Notes under the pieces: model-generated
Databases searched by the model: none
What the model was told of the DNA's origin: nothing
What the model saw: only the letters and a program-made list of their open reading frames with translations
Source: an uncultured Lachnospiraceae bacterium
GTDB lineage: Bacteria; Bacillota; Clostridia; Lachnospirales; Lachnospiraceae
Assembly (NCBI GenBank): GCA_947169235.1
Contig: CAMVOY010000026.1
Location: forward strand, 1-35,092
Direction: 5' to 3'
Length of the DNA: 35,092 bases
Shown: piece by piece, positions 24,469 to 31,498 of the stretch
Layout: each line of letters starts with the position of its first letter
Numbering within the stretch: position 1 is the stretch's first letter
Translations under genes and position numbers: made by a program

Positions 24469-24493
24469 CTTTTGATCTCCTCCACTATTATTG

Positions 24494-24549
24494 TATGAGC
24501 ATGTCGCAACAATGAACGCTCATGGTTCAAAATACACAAGATGCTCATA
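24494..24549 (-). promoter_or_regulatory. Hairpin in the nrdR leader
   Basis: A perfect 9-bp stem TATGAGCAT (24494-24502) with ATGCTCATA (24541-24549) encloses a nested TGAAC/GTTCA stem (24513-24517/24525-24529). It occupies much of the roughly 105-nt leader. Confidence 0.45.
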
Positions 24550-24580
24550 TTTTTTGTTTTAAATCTACAAGATATATTAC

Positions 24581-24610
24581 ATTATAGTCCGAAAAGTATC
24601 AATTTGTCAA
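24581..24610 (-). promoter_or_regulatory. Near-consensus sigmaA promoter for nrdR-comM-dprA
   Basis: Minus strand TTGACA (24605-24610), 18 nt, TATAAT (24581-24586): both hexamers are perfect. The -35 begins 6 nt after the miaB stop. Confidence 0.75.
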
Positions 24611-24616
24611 GTATTT

Positions 24617-26113
24617 TTACACTTTTTCTCCTATATAATAGAAACCGCGACTCTCTTTTAGTATCACATCGATATATTTACCGATGAGCGACTTATCTCC
24701 GGGCAAGTGAACAAGGGCATTATTCGATAATCTGGCAGTGACCATGGACGGATCGTGATCATTTATCTCCTCAATCAGGGCCTCGTATGTTTTTCCTACA
24801 CGTGAGGCAAATATCATCTCTGACTTATCGTGTATCAGCGACAATAATCTGTCAAAACGATCCTTTACCACATCATCGGGAACCTCATCCGGATACCTTG
24901 CAGCCGGTGTCCCCGTTCGCTTTGAGTATATAAATGTATACGCACTGTCGTATCCCACACGATCAACGACATCGAGCGTCTCCAAAAAATCCTCCTCCGT
25001 CTCTCCCGGGAACCCGACAATGATATCCGTCGTCAGAGCTATATTTGGAACTTTAGCCCGGATTTTTTCCACGAGCGAAAGATATGATTCTTTATCATAC
25101 TTGCGATTCATTTTTCTGAGGATGTCGCTACTACCCGACTGAAGCGGGAGATGCAGGTGATCACATACTTTATCACATGTCGCCATCGCATCGATCAGTT
25201 CATCCGAAAGATCCTTTGGGTGAGAAGTCATAAATCGTATGCGTTTAAGCCCCTCTATCTCATTCACTCTGTATAGGAGGTCTGCAAAAGCCCCTGAATC
25301 CGCATCGGGGTTTGGCACGGCGTCGGCTCCGAATGTCTTTCCGTATGAGTTCACGTTCTGCCCCAAAAGCATCACCTCACTCACCCCATCAGAGACCAGA
25401 TCTTTGATCTCGGCTATGATGTCCTCAGGACGACGGCTCCTCTCCCGGCCTCTTACATATGGCACAATGCAGTACGAGCAGAAGTTGTTGCAGCCGTACA
25501 TGATATTTACTCCGGTCTTAAACGAGTAAACTCTTTTCCCGGGCAGATCCTCAACGATATCGCGCGCCTTGTCCCACACGTCGATCACCCGTTTATTTGA
25601 GCGTATCTCTTCATATAATAATTCAGCCAGCTTGTATATATTGAATGTTCCGAATACGAGGTTAACAAATGGATAGCTCTTTTTGATCTTTTCGATCTCA
25701 TCCTCCTCCTGCATCATACAGCCGCATAGAGCGATCTTCATCGAAGGATGTTTTTCCTTTTGATTCTTCAAAAATCCCAAATGACCGTATATCTTTTGAT
25801 TGGCATTCTCCCTGACTGTGCAGGTGTTATATAAAACAAAATCGGCATCAATGCTCTTGCCGTCCTTTTTTTCGTGCTCACCTCCGGGCACATAACCTAT
25901 GTACTCGAGGATCGCGGTCATCTTCTCCGAATCCTTGGCATTCATCTGGCATCCCAGAGTCTCAGCGAGATATGTGAGCGGTCTTCCGATCCTATCCTTC
26001 TCGGCATCAGCCCATTCGCGGCATTTTTTCATATAATAGAACTGTCTGGCCGGCTCTGACTCGGGTGCAGGGCCTGTTATGTCGATCTCATTCAAAAGTG
26101 TCTCATTCCACAT
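24617..26113 (-). CDS. miaB: tRNA-2-methylthio-N6-isopentenyladenosine synthase MiaB
   Basis: Radical SAM enzyme that methylthiolates i6A37 of tRNAs. With the ATG at 26113 (MWNETLLNE) the protein has 498 residues. The N-terminal methylthiotransferase domain carries cluster cysteines C55 (TLGCQMN), C98 (NTCTVREN) and C132 (CGCMMQ); the radical SAM triad is C208-x3-C212-x2-C215 (CNNFCSYC); a C-terminal TRAM domain follows. GGAG precedes this ATG; the longer frame to 26185 would run through the promoter. The roughly 30-residue leader before the MTTase domain looks lineage-specific. Confidence 0.96.
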   Translation of the reverse strand: MWNETLLNEIDITGPAPESEPARQFYYMKKCREWADAEKDRIGRPLTYLAETLGCQMNAKDSEKMTAILEYIGYVPGGEHEKKDGKSIDADFVLYNTCTVRENANQKIYGHLGFLKNQKEKHPSMKIALCGCMMQEEDEIEKIKKSYPFVNLVFGTFNIYKLAELLYEEIRSNKRVIDVWDKARDIVEDLPGKRVYSFKTGVNIMYGCNNFCSYCIVPYVRGRERSRRPEDIIAEIKDLVSDGVSEVMLLGQNVNSYGKTFGADAVPNPDADSGAFADLLYRVNEIEGLKRIRFMTSHPKDLSDELIDAMATCDKVCDHLHLPLQSGSSDILRKMNRKYDKESYLSLVEKIRAKVPNIALTTDIIVGFPGETEEDFLETLDVVDRVGYDSAYTFIYSKRTGTPAARYPDEVPDDVVKDRFDRLLSLIHDKSEMIFASRVGKTYEALIEEINDHDPSMVTARLSNNALVHLPGDKSLIGKYIDVILKESRGFYYIGEKV

Positions 26114-26171
26114 ATATTTTTCTCCGATTATTTGATTTATATTCAATTCATACGTAACTCCGACTTTAGCT

Positions 26172-26200
26172 ATTCTATCATACACTTACGCATATTACAA
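26172..26200 (-). promoter_or_regulatory. SigmaA-like promoter for miaB
   Basis: Minus strand TTGTAA (26195-26200), 17 nt, TAGAAT (26172-26177). The -35 lies in the left arm of an 11-bp inverted repeat shared with the divergent promoter. Confidence 0.6.
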
Positions 26201-26240
26201 CAAAAAATATGCTGTTAGCACATGTTTGTTGTTGTAATAT
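26192..26240. repeat. 11-bp inverted repeat between divergent promoters
   Basis: ATATTACAACA (26192-26202) and TGTTGTAATAT (26230-26240) are exact reverse complements separated by 27 nt; each contains a -35 hexamer. This could be an operator for one regulator controlling both genes, or a symmetric promoter. Confidence 0.6.
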
Positions 26241-26260
26241 CAGACCAAATATGTTAAAAT
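26232..26260 (+). promoter_or_regulatory. SigmaA-like promoter for the EAL gene
   Basis: TTGTAA (26232-26237), 17 nt, TAAAAT (26255-26260). The transcript leader would hold a GATATC-6-nt-GATATC hairpin (26295-26312) and a G8 tract (26314-26321) that overlaps the ribosome binding site. Confidence 0.6.
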
Positions 26261-26329
26261 AGAACTGCTGTCCAAAAGAGGACGCAAAAAAGCGGATATC
26301 GTGGGAGATATCAGGGGGGGGATAAGAAC

Positions 26330-28156
26330 ATGAGGTCTACAGGATCATTGGCATGCAGCTGGATAACAGTTGAAGCCGCCAAAAAGATTACCCAGGAGCA
26401 CACGCTTCCTTCAGAGATAATACACAAGCTTATGCTGTTTATGATCGATGAGCTTGGCTTATCAGCCATCCGAATCCATCAGCCGGCGGATCGTTCCGTC
26501 AATTCAACTCAGATCACTCACGAGCGACTGATGACCAAGGATATTCCACGTCGTCTGAATCAGGTTATCATTTTTTCGCCCGAATTCGTCCGCTCTATGA
26601 AACAGAGCGAGAACTCCTGCCGTATATTTGACAGTGAGAGTGAACCCAATCCCATAAACGGTGAGGTAAACCATGGCACACTCTCCCTCTTTATGCGCCA
26701 GGCATCCGGTGATGAGTTCCAGGGTCTGTTAGAGCTTGTTTTCCCAAGCGAAAACCGCTACCCCAGTGAAAAAGATATGGACGTGCTTCAGGCACTCAAG
26801 GAGCTCCTTTTTGAACAGGTAATGCTCTACGAGGATAAAAGACGGGCTGATTCAAGCCAGGCTTCCGGTGAGGTTCTTGACTATCTTTCAGGTCTTCATC
26901 GTTACGAGACTTTCCTTGAAAACCTCGATCGCTCCATACCCAAATACGTTGATGATTCACATCAGATCGTCATCATCTGTTCCGATATTAACCATTTCAA
27001 GCTTGTAAATGAGAACTTCGGTTACAGAAAGGGTGATGAGCTTTTGCGAGCTGCCGGTCAGCTTATTTCAGAGACCGATCATCTTATAGATGCCTGCAGG
27101 TTTTATTCGGATAACTTCATATTCGCGACCGTTGTTGAACACTCAAAGGACGATGCTATCCGCGCAAAACTTGAAAGCAAGAACAAAAAGAATGCATCCA
27201 TATTGAATAAAATAATAAGCGACATCCAGCTTAGGATCAACTCAGGCGTATACGTTATTCGTGACGTAAAGATGGACGCAGCCTCAGCCATCAGCTATGC
27301 CAACTCCGCCCGCAAAAAGGCAAAGGTATTTAATGGCATGCACTGTGTTATCTTTACCGAGGAAATGATCGATGAGATGCGCCGTGCAGACGAGCTTAAC
27401 GATGAGCTCCCCAACGCTATAAAGAACAAAAATCTCATGGTTTATTACCAGCCGAAGATCTCCTGTGAGAGCGAAAAAATCACAGGCGCAGAGGCTCTGA
27501 TCCGTTGGAAGCGCGAAAACGGAACCTTTGTTTATCCTGACCAGTTCATATCCGAATTTGAAAATAACGGAAATATAATCCGACTTGATTATTATGTATA
27601 CGATGAAGTCTTCCAGTTCATTCGCAAACGCCTTGATGAGGGACTGCCGGTCGTACCGATCTCGATGAATGTCTCACGCAGACACCTTGAGAACGAGGAC
27701 ATCATGTTCTACATCGAGCATCTGATCGACAAATATGATATGCCGACCGAATACATCGAGTTCGAGCTGACTGAAAGCATCTACATCGACAATGTAGAGA
27801 CTGCCCTCCACTTCATCTCCCGATGCAACCAGATGGGCATCAAGATCTCAATGGACGATTTCGGAAGCGGCTACTCATCGCTTAACATGATCTCTTCGAT
27901 CCCGATCGATGTCCTGAAGATCGACGGAGTGTTCATGCATCGCGGTAAAGACTTAAATAAAAATGACAAGATAGTCCTTAATAATGTGATTAAAATGGCC
28001 AAAGAGCTTAACATGGCCGTACTGTGTGAAGGCGTGGAAACCAGAGAACAGGTCGACTTTTTGAAGGATGCCGGATGCGATGTGATCCAGGGATTCTACT
28101 TCGGAAAGCCGATGCCTGAGCCTGCATTTGAAGATTTTATAAGACAATACTCCTGA
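26330..28156 (+). CDS. Degenerate GGDEF / intact EAL c-di-GMP phosphodiesterase
   Basis: A 608-residue soluble protein. Residues 1-170 are an unassigned, possibly GAF-like sensory region. Residues about 180-345 form a GGDEF-like fold whose active site is YSDNF (259-263) instead of GGDEF, so cyclase activity is unlikely. Residues 360-606 form an EAL domain with the key elements present: E388-A389-L390, N447, E479, D509-D510 (MDDFGSGYSS), K530 and E567, then QGFYFGKPMP. I infer c-di-GMP hydrolysis, perhaps tuned by the degenerate domain, and a link to motility control. It is the only plus-strand gene, convergent with the chorismate mutase. Confidence 0.9.
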   Translation: MRSTGSLACSWITVEAAKKITQEHTLPSEIIHKLMLFMIDELGLSAIRIHQPADRSVNSTQITHERLMTKDIPRRLNQVIIFSPEFVRSMKQSENSCRIFDSESEPNPINGEVNHGTLSLFMRQASGDEFQGLLELVFPSENRYPSEKDMDVLQALKELLFEQVMLYEDKRRADSSQASGEVLDYLSGLHRYETFLENLDRSIPKYVDDSHQIVIICSDINHFKLVNENFGYRKGDELLRAAGQLISETDHLIDACRFYSDNFIFATVVEHSKDDAIRAKLESKNKKNASILNKIISDIQLRINSGVYVIRDVKMDAASAISYANSARKKAKVFNGMHCVIFTEEMIDEMRRADELNDELPNAIKNKNLMVYYQPKISCESEKITGAEALIRWKRENGTFVYPDQFISEFENNGNIIRLDYYVYDEVFQFIRKRLDEGLPVVPISMNVSRRHLENEDIMFYIEHLIDKYDMPTEYIEFELTESIYIDNVETALHFISRCNQMGIKISMDDFGSGYSSLNMISSIPIDVLKIDGVFMHRGKDLNKNDKIVLNNVIKMAKELNMAVLCEGVETREQVDFLKDAGCDVIQGFYFGKPMPEPAFEDFIRQYS

Positions 28157-28438
28157 TCATTTTTTCAGATCATCCATAAAGCCGTACTGATATTCACGGG
28201 ATTCATTCAGAATCTGCTTAAAAATATCACGTATGGCTTTTTTATTATACTCCTTCTGTGTCAGGGATTCTACCGACGCAAGCTTCTCCATCTCGCGCCC
28301 CGGATCATGCACCTCGATGCCCGCATCAGCCTTAAAAACAGCTATATCCTTTGACACTGACATGCGATCCTCGATAAGCTTAACAAGCTTCTCATCGATC
28401 TCATCTATTTTCTTTCTGTACTCATTTAATTCCGGCAT
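28157..28438 (-). CDS. Chorismate mutase, AroQ type
   Basis: A 93-residue all-helical enzyme converting chorismate to prephenate. The positions corresponding to Escherichia coli catalytic residues are all present: R8, R25, K36, D45, R48, E49, S80 and Q84. It is stand-alone, without prephenate dehydratase or dehydrogenase. The ATG at 28438 (MPELNEYRKK) is chosen because GGAGG lies 6 nt upstream; an earlier in-frame ATG at 28504 would translate part of the leader hairpins. The stop abuts the stop of the convergent EAL gene. Confidence 0.92.
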   Translation of the reverse strand: MPELNEYRKKIDEIDEKLVKLIEDRMSVSKDIAVFKADAGIEVHDPGREMEKLASVESLTQKEYNKKAIRDIFKQILNESREYQYGFMDDLKK

Positions 28439-28444
28439 ATTAAT

Positions 28445-28576
28445 CCTCCATTCCGGAGCGTAGCGACGGAGTGGCGACGAGAACATCCAGTTCTCGTCTG
28501 CCATCAGTGGCTATTTGTGACGCTCCGGCACAAATAGCCGTGTGAAAAATCAGCATATCAGTGTGATTTTTCACAC
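28445..28576 (-). promoter_or_regulatory. Structured leader of the chorismate mutase gene
   Basis: In the minus-strand RNA three hairpins follow one another: a 13-bp stem (28540-28552/28564-28576), an 11-bp stem GGCTATTTGTG/CACAAATAGCC (28529-28539/28509-28519) with the 9-nt loop CCGGAGCGT, and a 13-bp stem with one bulge around 28472-28503. The loop CCGGAGCGT is complementary over all 9 nt to ACGCTCCGG (28453-28461), which ends a few bases before the GGAGG (28445-28449). A pseudoknot or switch is possible; a dispersed repeat is the alternative. Confidence 0.55.
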
Positions 28577-28593
28577 TAATCCTCCACTTTATT

Positions 28594-30006
28594 TCAGAAA
28601 TCTGCAAGTTCCTTTTCAACATCGCTCCACTGCTCATCAACCACCGCATGCCTGATACGCTCATATCTGGTCACGTGTATTCCGGAGATCCTGTACTCGC
28701 TCATTTCGGACATGATCTCTAAGCATGTGTCATAATCCTTACCTGTCACAGCCTGTTTCATCCTGTGATAATACTCATTGAGATCCTTTTCAAGAATGAG
28801 CGGACGATAGTGGATCGTCTCAGCCACGGACTCTTCTGAGTTCTGTATGATCTGAATCGCGCTCTCCTGCTTGCTGTCATTCTCAGCCGTAAGGACGGTA
28901 GCTGCGATGATCTGATCTATCGGTGAAGGCTCTACTGCCTGCATGCCTGTAGCCATACCCTGCTGTTGCATCCGAGGAAGTGGCTGCGTGTAGCCCGTAT
29001 GTAACGCCTCTCTGCGCATCGGCTCAGGCGTTAACGGACCCTGCTCTGTGCTAAACGCGGCACTGACATTCGGTCGGAACATATCTGCCCTGTCCACAGG
29101 CTCACTCTCTCCCGCAGCCACATCGGCACCACATCCGGCAGTCTCTACAGCATCATCAGTACGCTCAGCTACCTCATCACCGATCGACAGTTTTTCCTTC
29201 TTTGACGAGCTCTCGCTCATCATCTTCTCGAGTTCAGTCGGCTCAGCCTCAGTTTTCGGCCTGTCGGTATAGATGACTGTCGTAGCCCTCTCGCCGTCAG
29301 CCGTGTCATAAACATCATCGGTCTCGATCCCGACATATCCTTTTTCCTGCAGTCTTTCGAGCTCCTCCTCAGTAACATCAGTTATGATAAGCTCTCCCCT
29401 GCCTGCCCATGAAAAGGCTATCACGACCAGGATCACGAGCATGAGCATCGGTATCATAGCGATCTTGAATACTGAATTGGTTAAGAACACCAGGATGCAT
29501 CCCACCATCGATGAGATGATACCGACGCGTACTCCCTTATCAAGCTTTTCAAAATACCATACGAGACAGAAAAATAATATCAGTGCATATAAAAGCGGCA
29601 TGTATTTAAAAAGCGTCTGCAAAAATGTCCCCTTGAGCATCACCGCCGCAGCGATCAGCCCTACCGAAGGAAGCTGCAATACAACAGCTACGCTACCTTT
29701 AACCTTGGCTCTGGTCTGCACCCAAACGATATCAAAGGCAACCTGTAATACAAGTATCATTCCGCCAAGATATGTCATATAACAGAAGACTCCAGCCGTA
29801 TTTAACGAGTTAAGCGTAAGCTTCATTGGATCATCTGCGAGCGCACGCAAAAATCCATCGCCGACCAGATGAACGATGGCAAAGAAAACCAAAAGAGCGT
29901 ACAAAGCTCTTCCCTTAGGCTTTCTCGCAGGTACGGTATAATACCCCCACGCCATCACCAGCACTAATATAACTCCTATGATCGATATTGTTGCCTGCGT
30001 TATCAT
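28594..30006 (-). CDS. Unrecognised 7-TM protein with long acidic cytoplasmic tail
   Basis: Not recognised. The 470 residues begin with seven predicted membrane segments (about 5-25, 33-53, 70-94, 103-124, 132-152, 160-179, 181-201). After these come an acidic region (TDVTEEELERLQEKGYVG), a low-complexity stretch rich in Glu, Ser, Ala and Pro, and a helical C-terminal 100 residues (ILEKDLNEYYHRMKQAVTGK). The layout suggests a sensor or scaffold without a known output domain. Its ATG overlaps the folBK stop (ATGA), and GGAGG lies inside the folBK end, so translation is coupled. Confidence 0.75.
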   Translation of the reverse strand: MITQATISIIGVILVLVMAWGYYTVPARKPKGRALYALLVFFAIVHLVGDGFLRALADDPMKLTLNSLNTAGVFCYMTYLGGMILVLQVAFDIVWVQTRAKVKGSVAVVLQLPSVGLIAAAVMLKGTFLQTLFKYMPLLYALILFFCLVWYFEKLDKGVRVGIISSMVGCILVFLTNSVFKIAMIPMLMLVILVVIAFSWAGRGELIITDVTEEELERLQEKGYVGIETDDVYDTADGERATTVIYTDRPKTEAEPTELEKMMSESSSKKEKLSIGDEVAERTDDAVETAGCGADVAAGESEPVDRADMFRPNVSAAFSTEQGPLTPEPMRREALHTGYTQPLPRMQQQGMATGMQAVEPSPIDQIIAATVLTAENDSKQESAIQIIQNSEESVAETIHYRPLILEKDLNEYYHRMKQAVTGKDYDTCLEIMSEMSEYRISGIHVTRYERIRHAVVDEQWSDVEKELADF

Positions 30007-30818
30007 GAGTCAATATCCTCCAACATCTCTATCGTAGTCCTGCCTGTTACCGGATGCTTTTTCCAAGGAGCTATCTCGCATAACGGCTTCAACACAAACT
30101 CTCTTTTTTCTATCTCGACATGCGGCACGGTGAGCTTTTCGCTCTCGATGATATCATCGTCAAAATAAAGAATATCCAGATCTATCGTTCTCGGTCCCCA
30201 ATGTTTCTCCCTTTTGCGTCCGAGCGTATTCTCTATCTCGTTAATCTTTTGAAGTAACTCAAAAGCATCATATAACGTCCTAATAAAAACAGCACCATTC
30301 AGAAAATCAGGTTGATCGGTCACACCATACGGTTTGGTCTCAATAAGCTCCGAAACCCTTTCCACTGTGATCTTTTCATCCTTTATCAGAAGCTCAATCG
30401 CATCCTCTATATTTTTCTTTTTATCGCCGAGGTTAGCCCCCACCGACAGATATGCTTCGTGGCGGGATCTCTCCAGCTTGACACTCACGGTCTCTAGTGG
30501 AAGAAGTATTGGTGCCCATGGCTTCTTCAGCTCCATAGTGATGGATCCGACCTGCGGGAACGCCTTTAGGATCGCATAACAAAGGTGTTCGGCCAGCGCC
30601 TCAATAAGCTGAAATGTGGTCTTTTCCATCTCCTCCTTGACAAGGTGTGACACCTTCGCATAGTCGATGGAATCAGCGATATCATCACTGTATCCGGCTT
30701 TTCGCAGAGGCAGTGAAAGGCTCATCGATACCAGGAATTTCTGTCCAAGGACGTTCTCCTCCTTTAGGACACCATGGTGACCGTAAACCTCCAAATCCTT
30801 TATTATGATCTGATCCAT
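30003..30818 (-). CDS. folBK: Bifunctional dihydroneopterin aldolase / HPPK (FolB-FolK)
   Basis: Fusion of two consecutive folate enzymes. Residues 1-118 are FolB, converting dihydroneopterin to 6-hydroxymethyl-dihydropterin (YGHHGVLKEENVLGQ; lysine in KKPWAPI). Residues 121-271 are FolK, pyrophosphorylating that product (SVGANLGDKKKNI, QPDFLNGAVF, GPRTIDLDILYFD with D213 and D215 for magnesium). AGGGGGT lies 5 nt before the ATG. It follows folE by 64 nt, and the gap contains a partial duplication of the folE end. No folP is nearby. Confidence 0.95.
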   Translation of the reverse strand: MDQIIIKDLEVYGHHGVLKEENVLGQKFLVSMSLSLPLRKAGYSDDIADSIDYAKVSHLVKEEMEKTTFQLIEALAEHLCYAILKAFPQVGSITMELKKPWAPILLPLETVSVKLERSRHEAYLSVGANLGDKKKNIEDAIELLIKDEKITVERVSELIETKPYGVTDQPDFLNGAVFIRTLYDAFELLQKINEIENTLGRKREKHWGPRTIDLDILYFDDDIIESEKLTVPHVEIEKREFVLKPLCEIAPWKKHPVTGRTTIEMLEDIDS

Positions 30819-30831
30819 GTTTTACCCCCTA

Positions 30832-30900
30832 CTGACCGGATTTTGCAATCCCATTGGAAGATGCTAACTCTACCTGACCGGATTATGCAATTCCATTGGA
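30832..30900. repeat. 42-bp-spaced duplication of the folE 3' end
   Basis: A 27-nt segment (30832-30858 and 30874-30900) is repeated with two mismatches. One mismatch turns the folE stop TAA (30883-30885) into AAA in the downstream copy. The stop-proximal copy also forms an 11-bp perfect hairpin: GACCGGATTAT (30876-30886) with ATAATCCGGTC (30900-30910). Confidence 0.75.
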
Positions 30901-31458
30901 TAATCCGGTCCGCAACATAGAGAAAAACAGCTTCCTCAATTCCTCATCCTCGGAAAAACAACCTGTCGTCTTGTATGTCATCGTCTCCGTCTCAGGCTTT
31001 TTTACTCCACGCATGGACATACACATATGCTCTGCCCTTGCGACTACTATAACACCCTTTGGCTTTAAGTTTTCCTGTATGGCCTCGGCGATCTGAGTAG
31101 TCATCTTTTCCTGTATCTGCGCACGTCTGGCAAACACCTCTACGGTACGTGCCAGTTTACTGAGTCCCACTACCTTTCCATCAGGAACATAACCGATGGA
31201 AACAGTGCCGAAGAAGGGTAAAAGATGATGCTCACAGACCGAATAGAAACGGATATTTTTTTCTATAACTATGTCTCCCGTCTCCGATGTAAATGTACGG
31301 CTGAGCGGCTCTGCTGCATCCTGAGTGTATCCGCCAAAAATCTCCTCACACATATTGCTGACTCTGGCCGGCGTATCCTTTAAGCCTTCTCTGTTTCCGT
31401 CCTCACCTATACCCTCGAGGATGAGTCTGACGCCCTCTTCTATCTTTTGCTTGTCCAT
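30883..31458 (-). CDS. folE: GTP cyclohydrolase I
   Basis: First enzyme of folate biosynthesis, GTP to dihydroneopterin triphosphate. The 191 residues have the zinc site C75/H78/C146 (VCEHHLLPF; HMCMSMRGV), the substrate-binding VVGLSKLARTVEVFARR motif, and the GDIVIEKNIRFYSVCEHH region. GGAGG lies 6 nt before the ATG. The C-terminus ends GLSNGIA, and the stop codon lies within a hairpin and a direct repeat. Confidence 0.96.
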   Translation of the reverse strand: MDKQKIEEGVRLILEGIGEDGNREGLKDTPARVSNMCEEIFGGYTQDAAEPLSRTFTSETGDIVIEKNIRFYSVCEHHLLPFFGTVSIGYVPDGKVVGLSKLARTVEVFARRAQIQEKMTTQIAEAIQENLKPKGVIVVARAEHMCMSMRGVKKPETETMTYKTTGCFSEDEELRKLFFSMLRTGLSNGIA

Positions 31459-31498
31459 CCTGTTCCTCCACGAAAAGCGTTTTATTTACGGTTATCCG

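Noticed and set aside
26260-26330. A c-di-GMP riboswitch upstream of the EAL gene
   Set aside because: The leader is only about 60 nt with two small hairpins. I see none of the two-helix, tetraloop-receptor layout of known c-di-GMP riboswitches.
28157-28504. Longer chorismate mutase start adding an N-terminal MADENWMFSSPLRRYAPEW-like peptide
   Set aside because: These codons are the leader hairpins. The ATG at 28438 has GGAGG at ideal spacing and aligns with the usual family N-terminus.
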